A stretch of DNA of 64,000 bases, taken from contig NZ_JAGEOK010000007.1 of NCBI RefSeq assembly GCF_017573545.1, positions 248,001 through 312,000 of the forward strand. Reading direction: 5' to 3'. Each line of letters starts with the position of its first letter. The stretch's first letter is position 1. The stretch comes from Actinomadura nitritigenes (GTDB taxonomy: Bacteria; Actinomycetota; Actinomycetes; Streptosporangiales; Streptosporangiaceae). A program made the position numbers and the translations under genes. The notes beneath the pieces are model-generated. The model saw nothing but the letters and a program-made list of their open reading frames with translations. It made no database searches and was not told the origin of the DNA. This document shows, in pieces, positions 8,578 through 19,786 of the stretch.

Positions 8578-9714
8578 TCACGCCGGCACCCGGAGGGCGA
8601 CGCGGAATCCCCTGCCCTCCGGCCCGGTCTCCAGGGTCCCACCGATCAGCTCCGCGCGCTCCCGCATGCCGACCAGCCCGTAGCCGCCGCCCTCGATCTC
8701 CAGGACCGGCTCGGTCGCGCCGGTGTCGGCCACCTCCAGCCCGACGGCGTCACCGAGATAGCGCAGCGTGATGCGCGCGCGGGCGCCGGGCGCGTGCTTG
8801 CGGACGTTGGTGAGCGCCTCCTGGGCGGTCCGCACGACGGCGAGTCCCGCCTGCGGGGGCAGCTCGCGCGGAACACCGGTCACCTGGACGTCGCAGGGGC
8901 GGCCCGTGCTGGCGTAGAACTCCTCCGCCAGCTCCGCGATGACCTCCTTCGGCTCGGGGATCTCGCCGCGCAGCGTCGCCAGCGCGCGCCTGGTCTCCTC
9001 CAGGCCGGACTTGGCGAGGTTGCGCGCGCGCTCGACCCGGTCGAGTGCCTGGACCCGGTCGCCGTCCCGCGACAGCAGCAGGCGCGCCCCCTCCAGGTGC
9101 ACGATCTGCGCCGACAGCGAGTGGGCGAGGATGTCGTGGATCTCGCGCGCGATGTGCGACCGCTCGGCCAGCACCGCGTTGGCCGCCTCGGCGCGGCGGG
9201 TGGCCTCCTGCGCGAGGACGTTCTGCCGGCTCGCGAGGGCGCCGAGGGTCAGGCCGATGAACGCGGCCAGCAGCCCGTAGTCCGGGCCGCGGCCGTAGGC
9301 CTCCCCCAGCGCGGCCACGACGATCACGGTGGCACCGCCGAGGGCGAGGCCCCAGCGCACCTTCGTCCGCATCATCAGGGCCCACATGGCGGCCAGCGAG
9401 AAGAAGTACCCGCCGCCGCCGTGCGGGGCGATGGCGTACAGCGAGAGCGAGGTCCCCATCGCGGTCAGGAGGAGCGCGTTCCCGGCCCAGCGGAGGCGGG
9501 AGCGCTTCGCGCGCCCCATCCACAGGCCGACGCCCAGGAGGACGAACGTCGCGGTGTTGAGGAGGATCACCGCGAGGCCCGTGCCCTGCAGGGCCGGTGC
9601 CGGGGTGGAGTGCAGGAGCCCGCGGAGGTAGGCCACGGCTCCCCAGATCAGCGCGATCGTGATCGCGACCGTCCGGAGGAGCCGGTCCTCGAGGGTGAAG
9701 GGTCCGAACCTCAC
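8578..9714 (-). CDS. Sensor histidine kinase, HisKA_3 (NarX/DesK) type
   Basis: 378 residues. About five membrane segments fill residues 13-165, then the dimerisation/phosphorylation helix with His193 (AREIHDILAHSLS) and an HATPase_c domain (AQEALTNVRKHAPG, GGGYGLVGMRERA). It has no obvious extracellular domain, so it probably senses a membrane or intramembrane cue. The GTG start at 9714 overlaps the stop of the upstream membrane protein (GTGA), implying coupled synthesis with it and with the response regulator downstream. Confidence 0.92.
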   Translation of the reverse strand: MRFGPFTLEDRLLRTVAITIALIWGAVAYLRGLLHSTPAPALQGTGLAVILLNTATFVLLGVGLWMGRAKRSRLRWAGNALLLTAMGTSLSLYAIAPHGGGGYFFSLAAMWALMMRTKVRWGLALGGATVIVVAALGEAYGRGPDYGLLAAFIGLTLGALASRQNVLAQEATRRAEAANAVLAERSHIAREIHDILAHSLSAQIVHLEGARLLLSRDGDRVQALDRVERARNLAKSGLEETRRALATLRGEIPEPKEVIAELAEEFYASTGRPCDVQVTGVPRELPPQAGLAVVRTAQEALTNVRKHAPGARARITLRYLGDAVGLEVADTGATEPVLEIEGGGYGLVGMRERAELIGGTLETGPEGRGFRVALRVPA

Positions 9715-10193
9715 GATGCGACGCTAGCCGGTGCGGTCCCGGTGACCCGCCGTCCACGCCACACCACCAGCAGGTTCTGGACGATCAGGGTCAGCGCGAG
9801 GAAGAGCAGGAAGAGATTCGAGCCGAGCTTGAGGCCGAGCGCGTGCCCGGCGGCGATGAACCCGACCCGGCTCAGGATCGACACGAGCCAGGCCGCGACG
9901 GTCCAGCCGGTGCCGCGCCGCCACAGCCCGCCGTCGCTCTCGCGCCACAGCCGGACGGTCACGGCCCGCAGCGCGCCGAACGCGACGGCGGCGACGGCCT
10001 CCCCGGCGAGGAGCGCGGCGCTGAGCGCGGGATGCGCGGCGTCGAGCAGGCCGCCCTGCGCCAGGCCGATCACGGCGAGGACGGCCGGGACGGTGTAGAG
10101 CTGCCGCTCGCCGACCGGCCGGGCGCGCAGTTGCCGGTAGAGGACCAGCCCGAGGACGGCGAGCGCGATGAGCACGTTGTCGGCGGTGTTCAT
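9711..10193 (-). CDS. Membrane protein, DUF1453-like, of a two-component operon
   Basis: 160 residues with about five hydrophobic segments (IALAVLGLVLY, VPAVLAVIGLAQGG, LLAGEAVAAVAFGALRAVTVRLW, AAWLVSILSRVGFIAAG, NLFLLFLALTLIVQNLLVVWRG). The RxxRA..V pattern after the first helix and SDGGLWRRG-type loop recall DUF1453/CcdC-like proteins often placed before LuxR-type two-component genes. ATG 10193. Translational coupling to the kinase suggests it modulates sensing, or is the controlled membrane function; both are inference. Confidence 0.7.
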   Translation of the reverse strand: MNTADNVLIALAVLGLVLYRQLRARPVGERQLYTVPAVLAVIGLAQGGLLDAAHPALSAALLAGEAVAAVAFGALRAVTVRLWRESDGGLWRRGTGWTVAAWLVSILSRVGFIAAGHALGLKLGSNLFLLFLALTLIVQNLLVVWRGRRVTGTAPASVAS

Positions 10194-10253
10194 GGGTTCG
10201 ACGGTAGGGCGGGGCGGCCGAACCGGGGATCGGCGCGCGGCTGGACTTCGGGG

Positions 10254-10296
10254 TCTCCACCGGCGGGTGGAGAACCCTCCGTGAGCGGCGGCTCAC
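10254..10296. promoter_or_regulatory. Two adjacent hairpins with identical GGCG loops in a divergent promoter region
   Basis: TCTCCACC-GGCG-GGTGGAGA (10254-10273) and GTGAGC-GGCG-GCTCAC (10281-10296) lie in the 254-bp gap between the divergent two-component operon and a secreted-protein gene. They could be operators, or 5' leader hairpins of either transcript. Confidence 0.4.
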
Positions 10297-10357
10297 CGGG
10301 CGAACACCGCCAGTGGAAGCTGGCCGAATCCGGTCAGCTGTGCGATCTTGCTTCGAG

Positions 10358-10371
10358 AAACGTTCACGTTT
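10358..10371. promoter_or_regulatory. Palindromic operator candidate AAACGT-TC-ACGTTT
   Basis: A perfect 6+6 palindrome in an unusually AT-rich patch, 77 bp before the GTG of the secreted protein at 10448. Size and symmetry fit a dimeric repressor site; the regulator is unknown. Confidence 0.4.
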
Positions 10372-10447
10372 TTGAATCGGGTACCACCCGTGCGTGGATC
10401 GCTCCAACAGCGTCCGCGCGCACCAACGAAAGGCGCGTCCAGAACCC

Positions 10448-11320
10448 GTGAAATCCTTCCTCCGCGCCGCCGCTGTGGCGGCGCCCCTCACCCTGGCGCT
10501 CGGCGCGGTCGCCGCACCGGCCCAGGCGTCCCCCCAGGCCCCCGCGACGGCCACCGAGGCGCCGGCCCCCGGCGTCCCGACGTTCGACTTCGCCAAGGAC
10601 TGCCCGCCGCTGCCCGCCGGCATCGACCCGACGCTCGGCCTGTGCATGCAGATGGTGGTCACCGGCGGCTCCATGAAGCTCGGCGGGCTCAGCCAGACCA
10701 TCACCCAGCCGATGCGGATCACCGTCCAGTCGGTCCAGGCCGACAGCTCGTCCAATTCGGAGTTCACCAGCGTCACGCTGACCGGCAAGCCGATGACCGT
10801 CCCCGGCGGCGTGCTCGGGCTGCTCGGCCTGAACGTCCCCGGCCTCGACGACCTGCCGTTCAACAAGGTGCAGGTGCAGCCGAAGTACACCGGCGGCTTC
10901 AGCTTCAACCTCCCGAACGCGGGCCTGGAGATGAAGATCAAGATCATCAACGACGCGGTCGGGAAGGGCTGCTCGATCGGCTCAAGAAAGGACCCGCTCA
11001 AGCTCAACCTCGGCGTCGACCTCGGCCAGATCAGCGTGGTCGACGAGGGCGACCCGGCCGACCCGTTCAGCCACCCGCCGATCCTGCACACCCCGGCGGC
11101 CGACAACACCTTCGCGGTGCCGAAGACCGACGGCTGCGGGCTGTTCGGACCGGTGATCGACTGGAAGGCCGGGCTGCCCTCCGCGTCGGGCAACAACGCC
11201 GCGTCCTTCGACACCTACCTCGCGCTCGCGCCGTACGCCCCGTGGCCCACGGCCTCCGTGCAGCGCAAGGCGGCGCAGGACCCGATCCAGCAGCTGCGCA
11301 ACCTGCACATCAGCGGCTGA
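10448..11320 (+). CDS. Secreted protein, unknown function
   Basis: 290 residues. GTG 10448 gives a compact Sec signal peptide (KSFLRAAAVAAPLTLALGAVAAPAQAS, cleavage after AQA near residue 27), so I prefer it to the upstream in-frame ATG at 10394. The mature part begins with an Ala/Pro/Thr linker, then a globular region with four to five Cys (KDCPPL, GLCMQM, KGCSIG, DGCGLF) and many beta-type stretches. There are no catalytic motifs I recognise; it resembles actinobacterial secreted proteins of unknown role. It faces parE convergently. Confidence 0.75.
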   Translation: MKSFLRAAAVAAPLTLALGAVAAPAQASPQAPATATEAPAPGVPTFDFAKDCPPLPAGIDPTLGLCMQMVVTGGSMKLGGLSQTITQPMRITVQSVQADSSSNSEFTSVTLTGKPMTVPGGVLGLLGLNVPGLDDLPFNKVQVQPKYTGGFSFNLPNAGLEMKIKIINDAVGKGCSIGSRKDPLKLNLGVDLGQISVVDEGDPADPFSHPPILHTPAADNTFAVPKTDGCGLFGPVIDWKAGLPSASGNNAASFDTYLALAPYAPWPTASVQRKAAQDPIQQLRNLHISG

Positions 11321-11429
11321 CGCGCCCCTCCCCGGGGCCGTGCACGACCTGGCGGCCCCGGCCCCGCGCACGGCGCGCCGCAGCGCGCCCCGGCCGGGGG
11401 TGGCACCCGCACCACCCCCGGTGGCACGG

Positions 11430-13520
<2,091 letters not shown>

Positions 13521-13695
13521 CTGCGTGTGCTCCTCGGGGGTAGGACATTCGGCACGAGGGTACCCCCGGGCACCGACAAACGTTCGAAAGGCTCGCCGCC
13601 GCGTGCGTCCGGGCGCCTCCTCGGCAGCGGTCCCGCGGGCGTTCCCGTCCCGTCCGGGCGGTTCCCGCCCAACCCAGGGTGGAGTACCGCAACGT

Positions 13696-13739
13696 CCACC
13701 TATAGGTGGGTGCACGGCGTCGCACGGTTTCCCTAATGT
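13696..13739 (+). promoter_or_regulatory. Palindrome CCACCTATAGGTGG and -10 box of the ABC exporter promoter
   Basis: A perfect 14-bp palindrome (13696-13709) lies about 24 bp before a TAATGT -10 box (13734-13739), which is 7 nt before ATG 13747. The site would therefore overlap the -35 region of a leaderless promoter, a position used by repressors and by MerR-type activators. Confidence 0.5.
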
Positions 13740-13746
13740 CCTGGTC

Positions 13747-14649
13747 ATGGCAGAAACGATCGAGGTCAGCGGGCTCCGCAAGCGCTACGGGGACGTCAAC
13801 GCCGTCGACGGGGTGACGTTCTCCGTCGCCGAGGGCGAGTTCTTCGGGATCCTCGGGCCCAACGGGGCCGGCAAGACGACGACCCTGGAGATCGTCGAGG
13901 GGCTCCGCGAGGCCGACGAGGGCGCGGTCTCCGTCCTCGGCCTCCCCCCGTGGCCGCGCAACCCCCGGCTGCTGCCCCGGATCGGCGTGCAACTGCAGGC
14001 GTCGTCGTTCTTCGAGCGGCTCACCGCGCGCGAGCAGCTCCAGACGTTCGGGTCGCTCTACGGCGTCCCGGCGCGGAAGGCCGACGCGATGCTGGAGACC
14101 GTGGGCCTCGCCGACAAGGCGGACGTGCGGGTGGAGAAGCTGTCGGGCGGGCAGGCCCAGCGCCTGTCGATCGCCTGCGCGCTCGTGCACGACCCGGAGC
14201 TGGTCTTCCTGGACGAGCCGACCGCCGCGCTGGACCCGCAGGCCAGGCGCAACCTCTGGGACGTGCTGAGCACCATCAACACCGAGGGCCGCACCATCGT
14301 CCTCACCACCCACTACATGGACGAGGCGGAGGCGCTCTGCGACCGCGTCGCGATCATGGACGCGGGCCGGATCCTCGAGCTCGGCCCGCCCGCGGTGCTG
14401 GTGCGCGGCCTGGACGCGCCCGCCCGGATCAGCATCGCCAGCGGCCTGCTGGACGCGGCGGACGCCCGCGCCCTGCCGGGCGCCGACGACGTCGAGGACG
14501 ACGGCGTCTCGCTGATCATCTCCACCCGGGACCCCTCGGCGGTGGTGGCGGCCATGGCCGCGAAGGACGCGCTGGACGGGGTGCAGATCCGCGGCGCGAC
14601 CCTCGAGGACGTCTTTCTGGAGCTCACCGGACGGGAGTACAGGGCGTGA
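13747..14649 (+). CDS. ABC exporter ATP-binding protein
   Basis: 300 residues. Walker A LGPNGAGKTTT near residue 43, Q-loop GVQLQ, signature LSGGQAQR, Walker B LVFLDEPTAALD and switch His (TTHYMDEAE) are all present, so it should hydrolyse ATP. The C-terminal ~80 residues are the extension typical of DrrA/CcmA-like drug or lipid exporters (ATLEDVFLELTGREYRA). It pairs with the permease that overlaps its stop codon. There is no Shine-Dalgarno; the -10 box 7 nt upstream suggests leaderless translation. Confidence 0.93.
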   Translation: MAETIEVSGLRKRYGDVNAVDGVTFSVAEGEFFGILGPNGAGKTTTLEIVEGLREADEGAVSVLGLPPWPRNPRLLPRIGVQLQASSFFERLTAREQLQTFGSLYGVPARKADAMLETVGLADKADVRVEKLSGGQAQRLSIACALVHDPELVFLDEPTAALDPQARRNLWDVLSTINTEGRTIVLTTHYMDEAEALCDRVAIMDAGRILELGPPAVLVRGLDAPARISIASGLLDAADARALPGADDVEDDGVSLIISTRDPSAVVAAMAAKDALDGVQIRGATLEDVFLELTGREYRA

Positions 14650-15719
14650 GCACACTCGAGAGTTTCAAGAGCCTGTCCCGGGCGATGTTCCTGGGCTTCC
14701 GGCGGGACCGGGGCGCGCTGTTCTTCACCGTGCTGTTCCCGCTGATGTTCCTGGTGATCTTCGGCGGCGTGTTCGGCCACCAGAGCACCTCCAAGGTGAA
14801 GGTGCAGGAGATCGGCCGGGTGCCGATCCTGGACCAGGCGCTGGCGGACAGGTCGGCCGACCTCGGCAAGACCATGAAGGTGACCAGGACCTCGGACCGG
14901 CACGACGCGCTGCACAAGGTCACCAAGGGCGATGCCGACGCGGCGGTGGAGCAGCAGGGGAACCGGCTGGTCGTGCACTACTCGGCGGCCGACCAGGTGA
15001 AGTCGGGGACCGTGCAGGGCCTGATGAACTCGATCGTCCAGGGCGCGAACCAGGCGGCGACCGGCAAGCCGCCCGCCTACCAGGTGGCCTCGCAGCAGGT
15101 CGAGGACGATTCGCTGAAGGCCATCCAGTTCTTCACGCCGAGCCTGCTGGGCTGGGCGCTGGCGTCGGCCGGCGTGTTCGGGGCCTCCCAGACGCTCGTG
15201 ACGTGGCGCACGAAGGGCATCCTGCGCCGCCTCCAGCTGTCGCCGGCGCCGATCCCCACGGTGTTCGCCGCGCGCGTCGCCGTGAGCCTGGCCGTGGCGC
15301 TGGTGCAGTTCGCCCTGTTCGTGGCGGTCGCGCAGCTGCCGTTCTTCGGCCTGAAACTCGGCCACTACTGGTGGATGGCCGTCCCGATGGTGATGTCGGG
15401 GGTGCTGGCCTTCCTGGCGATCGGGATGGTGATCGGCGCCTGGGCGAAGACCCAGGAGACGGCGCAGGCCGTGACGCAGCTGGTGGTGCTGCCGATGGCG
15501 TTCCTGGGCGGCTCGTTCTTCCCGCTGGACGCCTCGCCCACGTGGATGCGGACGCTGGCGTACATCTTCCCGCTGCGGTACCTGAACACCGGGATGCTGA
15601 ACGTGATGGGCCGCGGACTGGGCCCGATGTCCGCGCTGCCGCAGATGGGAATCCTGCTCGGTTTCGCGGTGGTGGGCGGGCTCGTCGCCATGCGCCTGTT
15701 CCGCTGGGACAGCGCGTGA
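14646..15719 (+). CDS. ABC-2 type exporter permease
   Basis: 357 residues, GTG 14646 overlapping the ATPase stop (GTGA). One N-terminal membrane helix, a ~150-residue extracytoplasmic region, then five helices ending with the ABC-2 hallmark PMAFLGGSFFPLDASPTW and the LRYLNTGM motif. It forms an exporter with the preceding ATPase. The cargo is unknown; the divergent palindrome suggests regulated expression, perhaps by the cargo. Confidence 0.92.
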   Translation: MSTLESFKSLSRAMFLGFRRDRGALFFTVLFPLMFLVIFGGVFGHQSTSKVKVQEIGRVPILDQALADRSADLGKTMKVTRTSDRHDALHKVTKGDADAAVEQQGNRLVVHYSAADQVKSGTVQGLMNSIVQGANQAATGKPPAYQVASQQVEDDSLKAIQFFTPSLLGWALASAGVFGASQTLVTWRTKGILRRLQLSPAPIPTVFAARVAVSLAVALVQFALFVAVAQLPFFGLKLGHYWWMAVPMVMSGVLAFLAIGMVIGAWAKTQETAQAVTQLVVLPMAFLGGSFFPLDASPTWMRTLAYIFPLRYLNTGMLNVMGRGLGPMSALPQMGILLGFAVVGGLVAMRLFRWDSA

Positions 15720-15722
15720 CAA

Positions 15723-15755
15723 TCCGCCATGGCGGAAGGGTGTGACCTCGGTCAC
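15723..15755. promoter_or_regulatory. Two perfect palindromes after the exporter operon
   Basis: TCCGCCATGGCGGA (15723-15736) begins 3 bp after the permease stop, and GTGACCTCGGTCAC (15742-15755) follows. They could terminate the exporter transcript or be operators for the small zinc-ribbon gene at 15860. Confidence 0.4.
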
Positions 15756-15859
15756 TAATCGAGCCATTCCGCTGTGGGCGTACGAAGAAACAGGTTGGGA
15801 ACGTCCACGTCGGGTTAGATGTTGTCCTAAGTACCGACCCCGAGCATGAGGAAGGTGCC

Positions 15860-16090
15860 GTGACTGGAGCCCTTGCCCCGACCAAGCCGCTGACCGTCGC
15901 CGACCGGTGCGACCGCTGCGGCGCCCAGGCCTACGTCCGTGCGGTCCTTGTAGGCGGCGGCGACCTTCTGTTCTGCGCCCACCACGGGCGTAAGTACGCG
16001 GAGGCCCTGCGCGCCAACGGGGCCGACATTCAGGATGAGACCGACAGGCTGACCGAAACCCCGGCTGCCGCTTCGGAAGATGAGCGGTAG
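15860..16090 (+). CDS. Small zinc-ribbon-like protein (DUF7455-type)
   Basis: 76 residues. RCDRCGAQAYV and LLFCAHHGRKYAEAL give a CxxC...CxxH pattern expected to bind one zinc. Such small proteins are near-universal in actinomycetes and often annotated DUF7455; function unknown. GTG 15860 has GGAAGG just upstream. It is followed by a strong terminator hairpin, so it is a single-gene unit. Confidence 0.8.
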   Translation: MTGALAPTKPLTVADRCDRCGAQAYVRAVLVGGGDLLFCAHHGRKYAEALRANGADIQDETDRLTETPAAASEDER

Positions 16091-16112
16091 GGATCGAATA
16101 GCACACCCGCGG

Positions 16113-16140
16113 CGGCGGCCACCGGAGACGGTGGCCGCCG
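16113..16140 (+). terminator. Intrinsic terminator after the zinc-ribbon gene
   Basis: An 11-bp perfect stem (CGGCGGCCACC / GGTGGCCGCCG) with a GGAGAC loop, followed by TTCGCATTT, 22 bp after the stop codon. Confidence 0.8.
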
Positions 16141-16278
16141 TTCGCATTTCAGTCGCCACCCCCATCGGCCCCCATCACGGGGCATGGCGAAATGGATTCA
16201 GAGAGTGATCAATTCATCACGTTGAGTGCCGGATCGTCGAGCGTCCGGTGATCCGGGCGGACGCGTTCGCCGTTCTTC

Positions 16279-17022
16279 TCAGCCGGTGCTGATCGTCTTC
16301 ACGCGATAGTGGTATCCGCCGGATTCGGTGAACCCCTCGGCCGCGTACATCGCGCGCGCCGCGGCGTTCCGCTCGACCACCACCAGGTACGCCCGCTCGC
16401 ACCCCTGCTCCCGGCCCCAGCCGAGCAGCGCGCGCAGGACCCGCCGTCCCAGCCCGCGCCGGCGCGCCTCCGGCGCCACCGCCATCGCGTAGATCCCGAG
16501 CCACTCCCCCTGCGGCACGCCCCGTCCGACGGCGACGCCGTCCAGGGACGCGTATCCGGCCGGTACGCCGGTGAGGATCTCCGTCGCGACGGGCAGCTGG
16601 TGGTCGTACCGGCCGTCCACGGCCCACCACACGTCCAGCCAGCCGGGGGACGGCTCGCTCGCGATCTCCACGCCGTCCCGCTCGTACGGGCCCGCGATGG
16701 GCGCCGCCATGGCGAGCGTGGGGTCGACGATCTCGTAGCCCCGCGCCTCCAGGACCGCGTCGAGGCCCTCGGGCCGCGCTCTCTCACTCAGCGAGAACAC
16801 CGCCGGCAGCCCGCGCTCCCCGTAGAAGAGCTCCGCGCGCGCGAGCGCGGCGTCCAGGTCCTGGGGAGCGTCCAAGGGCAGGACGGAGTTGGCGCGCTTG
16901 GTGACGCCGTCGGCGTGGCGCAGCAGCCACCCGCCAATATCCTGGACGGACCGCGCCGGCCACGCCGCGGCCACGAGTCCGTCCAGGTCTTGCGGCCCGG
17001 GGACCGTCACAGACCGAGTCAT
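16279..17022 (-). CDS. GNAT-family N-acetyltransferase
   Basis: 247 residues. The acetyl-CoA binding motif A (YAMAVAPEARRRGLGRRVLRALLGWG) and motif B (AYLVVVERNAAARAMYAAEGF) form a GNAT domain in the C-terminal half. The N-terminal ~120 residues (GGWLLRHADGVTKRANSVLPL) resemble the second, degenerate GNAT-like half seen in double-GNAT proteins. The acceptor substrate is unknown. ATG 17022 is divergent from yaaA with only 26 bp between starts, so promoters overlap. Confidence 0.85.
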   Translation of the reverse strand: MTRSVTVPGPQDLDGLVAAAWPARSVQDIGGWLLRHADGVTKRANSVLPLDAPQDLDAALARAELFYGERGLPAVFSLSERARPEGLDAVLEARGYEIVDPTLAMAAPIAGPYERDGVEIASEPSPGWLDVWWAVDGRYDHQLPVATEILTGVPAGYASLDGVAVGRGVPQGEWLGIYAMAVAPEARRRGLGRRVLRALLGWGREQGCERAYLVVVERNAAARAMYAAEGFTESGGYHYRVKTISTG

Positions 17023-17048
17023 TGAAGAACACCGCTTTCGGGGGGATC

Positions 17049-17789
17049 GTGCACATCCTGCTGCCGCCGTCGGAGAAGAAGGCTACCGAGGGCGACGGAC
17101 CGCCCCTCGACCTGGCCTCGCTGAGCTTCCCGGAGCTCACCGCGGCGCGCAAGCGGGTCATCACCGCCCTGACCAGGGCGTGCCGCCGCAGGGACGCGCC
17201 CGAGGCGCTCGGCCTGCCGGCGGGGCAGGTCGACGAGGCCCTGGCGCGCAACAAGGCGCTGAACGAGGCGCCCGCGCTGCCCGCGGCGCGGCTCTACACC
17301 GGCGTCCTCTACGACAACCTCGACCTGCCGAGCCTGGACCCGGAGGCCGCCGCCGAGCGCGTCGTGGTCTTCTCGGGCCTGTGGGGCGCGCTGCGGCTCA
17401 CCGACCGCGTCCCGCCGTACCGGTTGTCCATGTCGGTGTCGCTCCCGCCCCTCGGCCGTCTGGGGACGTTCTGGAAGCCTGCGATGACGAAGGCCCTCCG
17501 GCCGTCCGGGCTGATCGTCGACATGCGCTCCGGGCCGTACGCGGCGGCCTGGAAGGCCCCTCAGCCGGCCGTGGCGGTCCGCGTGTTCCGCGAGACGGTC
17601 ACCGACGGGGTCCCCAAGCGGACGGTCGTCAGCCACATGGCGAAGGCGACCCGCGGGGCGATCGCCCACGACCTGCTGGAGGCCGGCGCCGACCCCGCCA
17701 CGCCCGAGGAGCTGCTGAAGGCCGTCGCCGGGCTCGGCTACACCGCAGAGCTGAACGGCACCGACCTCGACGTGATCCTCACGTCCTGA
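17049..17789 (+). CDS. yaaA: Peroxide stress protein YaaA (UPF0246)
   Basis: 246 residues. ILLPPSEKK at the start, NKALN..., ARLYTGVLYDNLD, VFSGLWGALRLTD and VSHMAKATRG are the conserved YaaA/DUF328 signatures. In E. coli the protein lowers free iron and protects against H2O2; I assume a similar role. GTG 17049 is preceded by GGGGGATC and starts right at the conserved N-terminus; the upstream in-frame start at 17022 would add non-conserved residues. A perfect terminator follows. Confidence 0.9.
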   Translation: MHILLPPSEKKATEGDGPPLDLASLSFPELTAARKRVITALTRACRRRDAPEALGLPAGQVDEALARNKALNEAPALPAARLYTGVLYDNLDLPSLDPEAAAERVVVFSGLWGALRLTDRVPPYRLSMSVSLPPLGRLGTFWKPAMTKALRPSGLIVDMRSGPYAAAWKAPQPAVAVRVFRETVTDGVPKRTVVSHMAKATRGAIAHDLLEAGADPATPEELLKAVAGLGYTAELNGTDLDVILTS

Positions 17790-17821
17790 CCGGACCCCGG
17801 AAGGGCGCCGGCCACGGCACG

Positions 17822-17862
17822 TACCCGAAGGCCCCCGCCCAGCGGGCGGGGGCCTTCGGGTA
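17822..17862. terminator. Strong bidirectional terminator between yaaA and rpoD
   Basis: A 19-bp perfect stem (17822-17840 with 17844-17862) around an AGC loop, midway between the convergent yaaA and sigma-factor genes. It is the strongest hairpin I noticed in the window. Confidence 0.92.
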
Positions 17863-17873
17863 AGCGAAATGTG

Positions 17874-19526
<1,653 letters not shown>

Positions 19527-19655
19527 AAATACCTCTCGAACGAACGTGTGGCTTGGTTGACCCAAGTGCCCTGACGGGCCCGGCCTCACACTGGGTGGGA
19601 CCACACACGGCGGACCTCCGGTGCGGACCGCAGCGTACCCGCTCTGACTGGGTCA

Positions 19656-19681
19656 AGCATTCTGGCACTGCTGCGCATTCC
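19656..19681 (-). promoter_or_regulatory. Candidate SigR-like promoter of rpoD
   Basis: On the minus strand GGAAT, an 18-nt spacer, then GCT, about 130 bp before the rpoD start. The thiol-oxidative-stress SigR consensus is GGAAT-N18-GTT, and Streptomyces hrdB has such a promoter. One mismatch in the -10 triplet leaves this tentative. Confidence 0.3.
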
Positions 19682-19786
19682 ACCCTGATGTCCTACCCGG
19701 TAACACTCCACCTTAGAGGGCGACGGACGGTCCTTCGTACGGACGGGACCGACTTCTCTCCGTCTCCGGCGGGCTTCACCCCGGTT

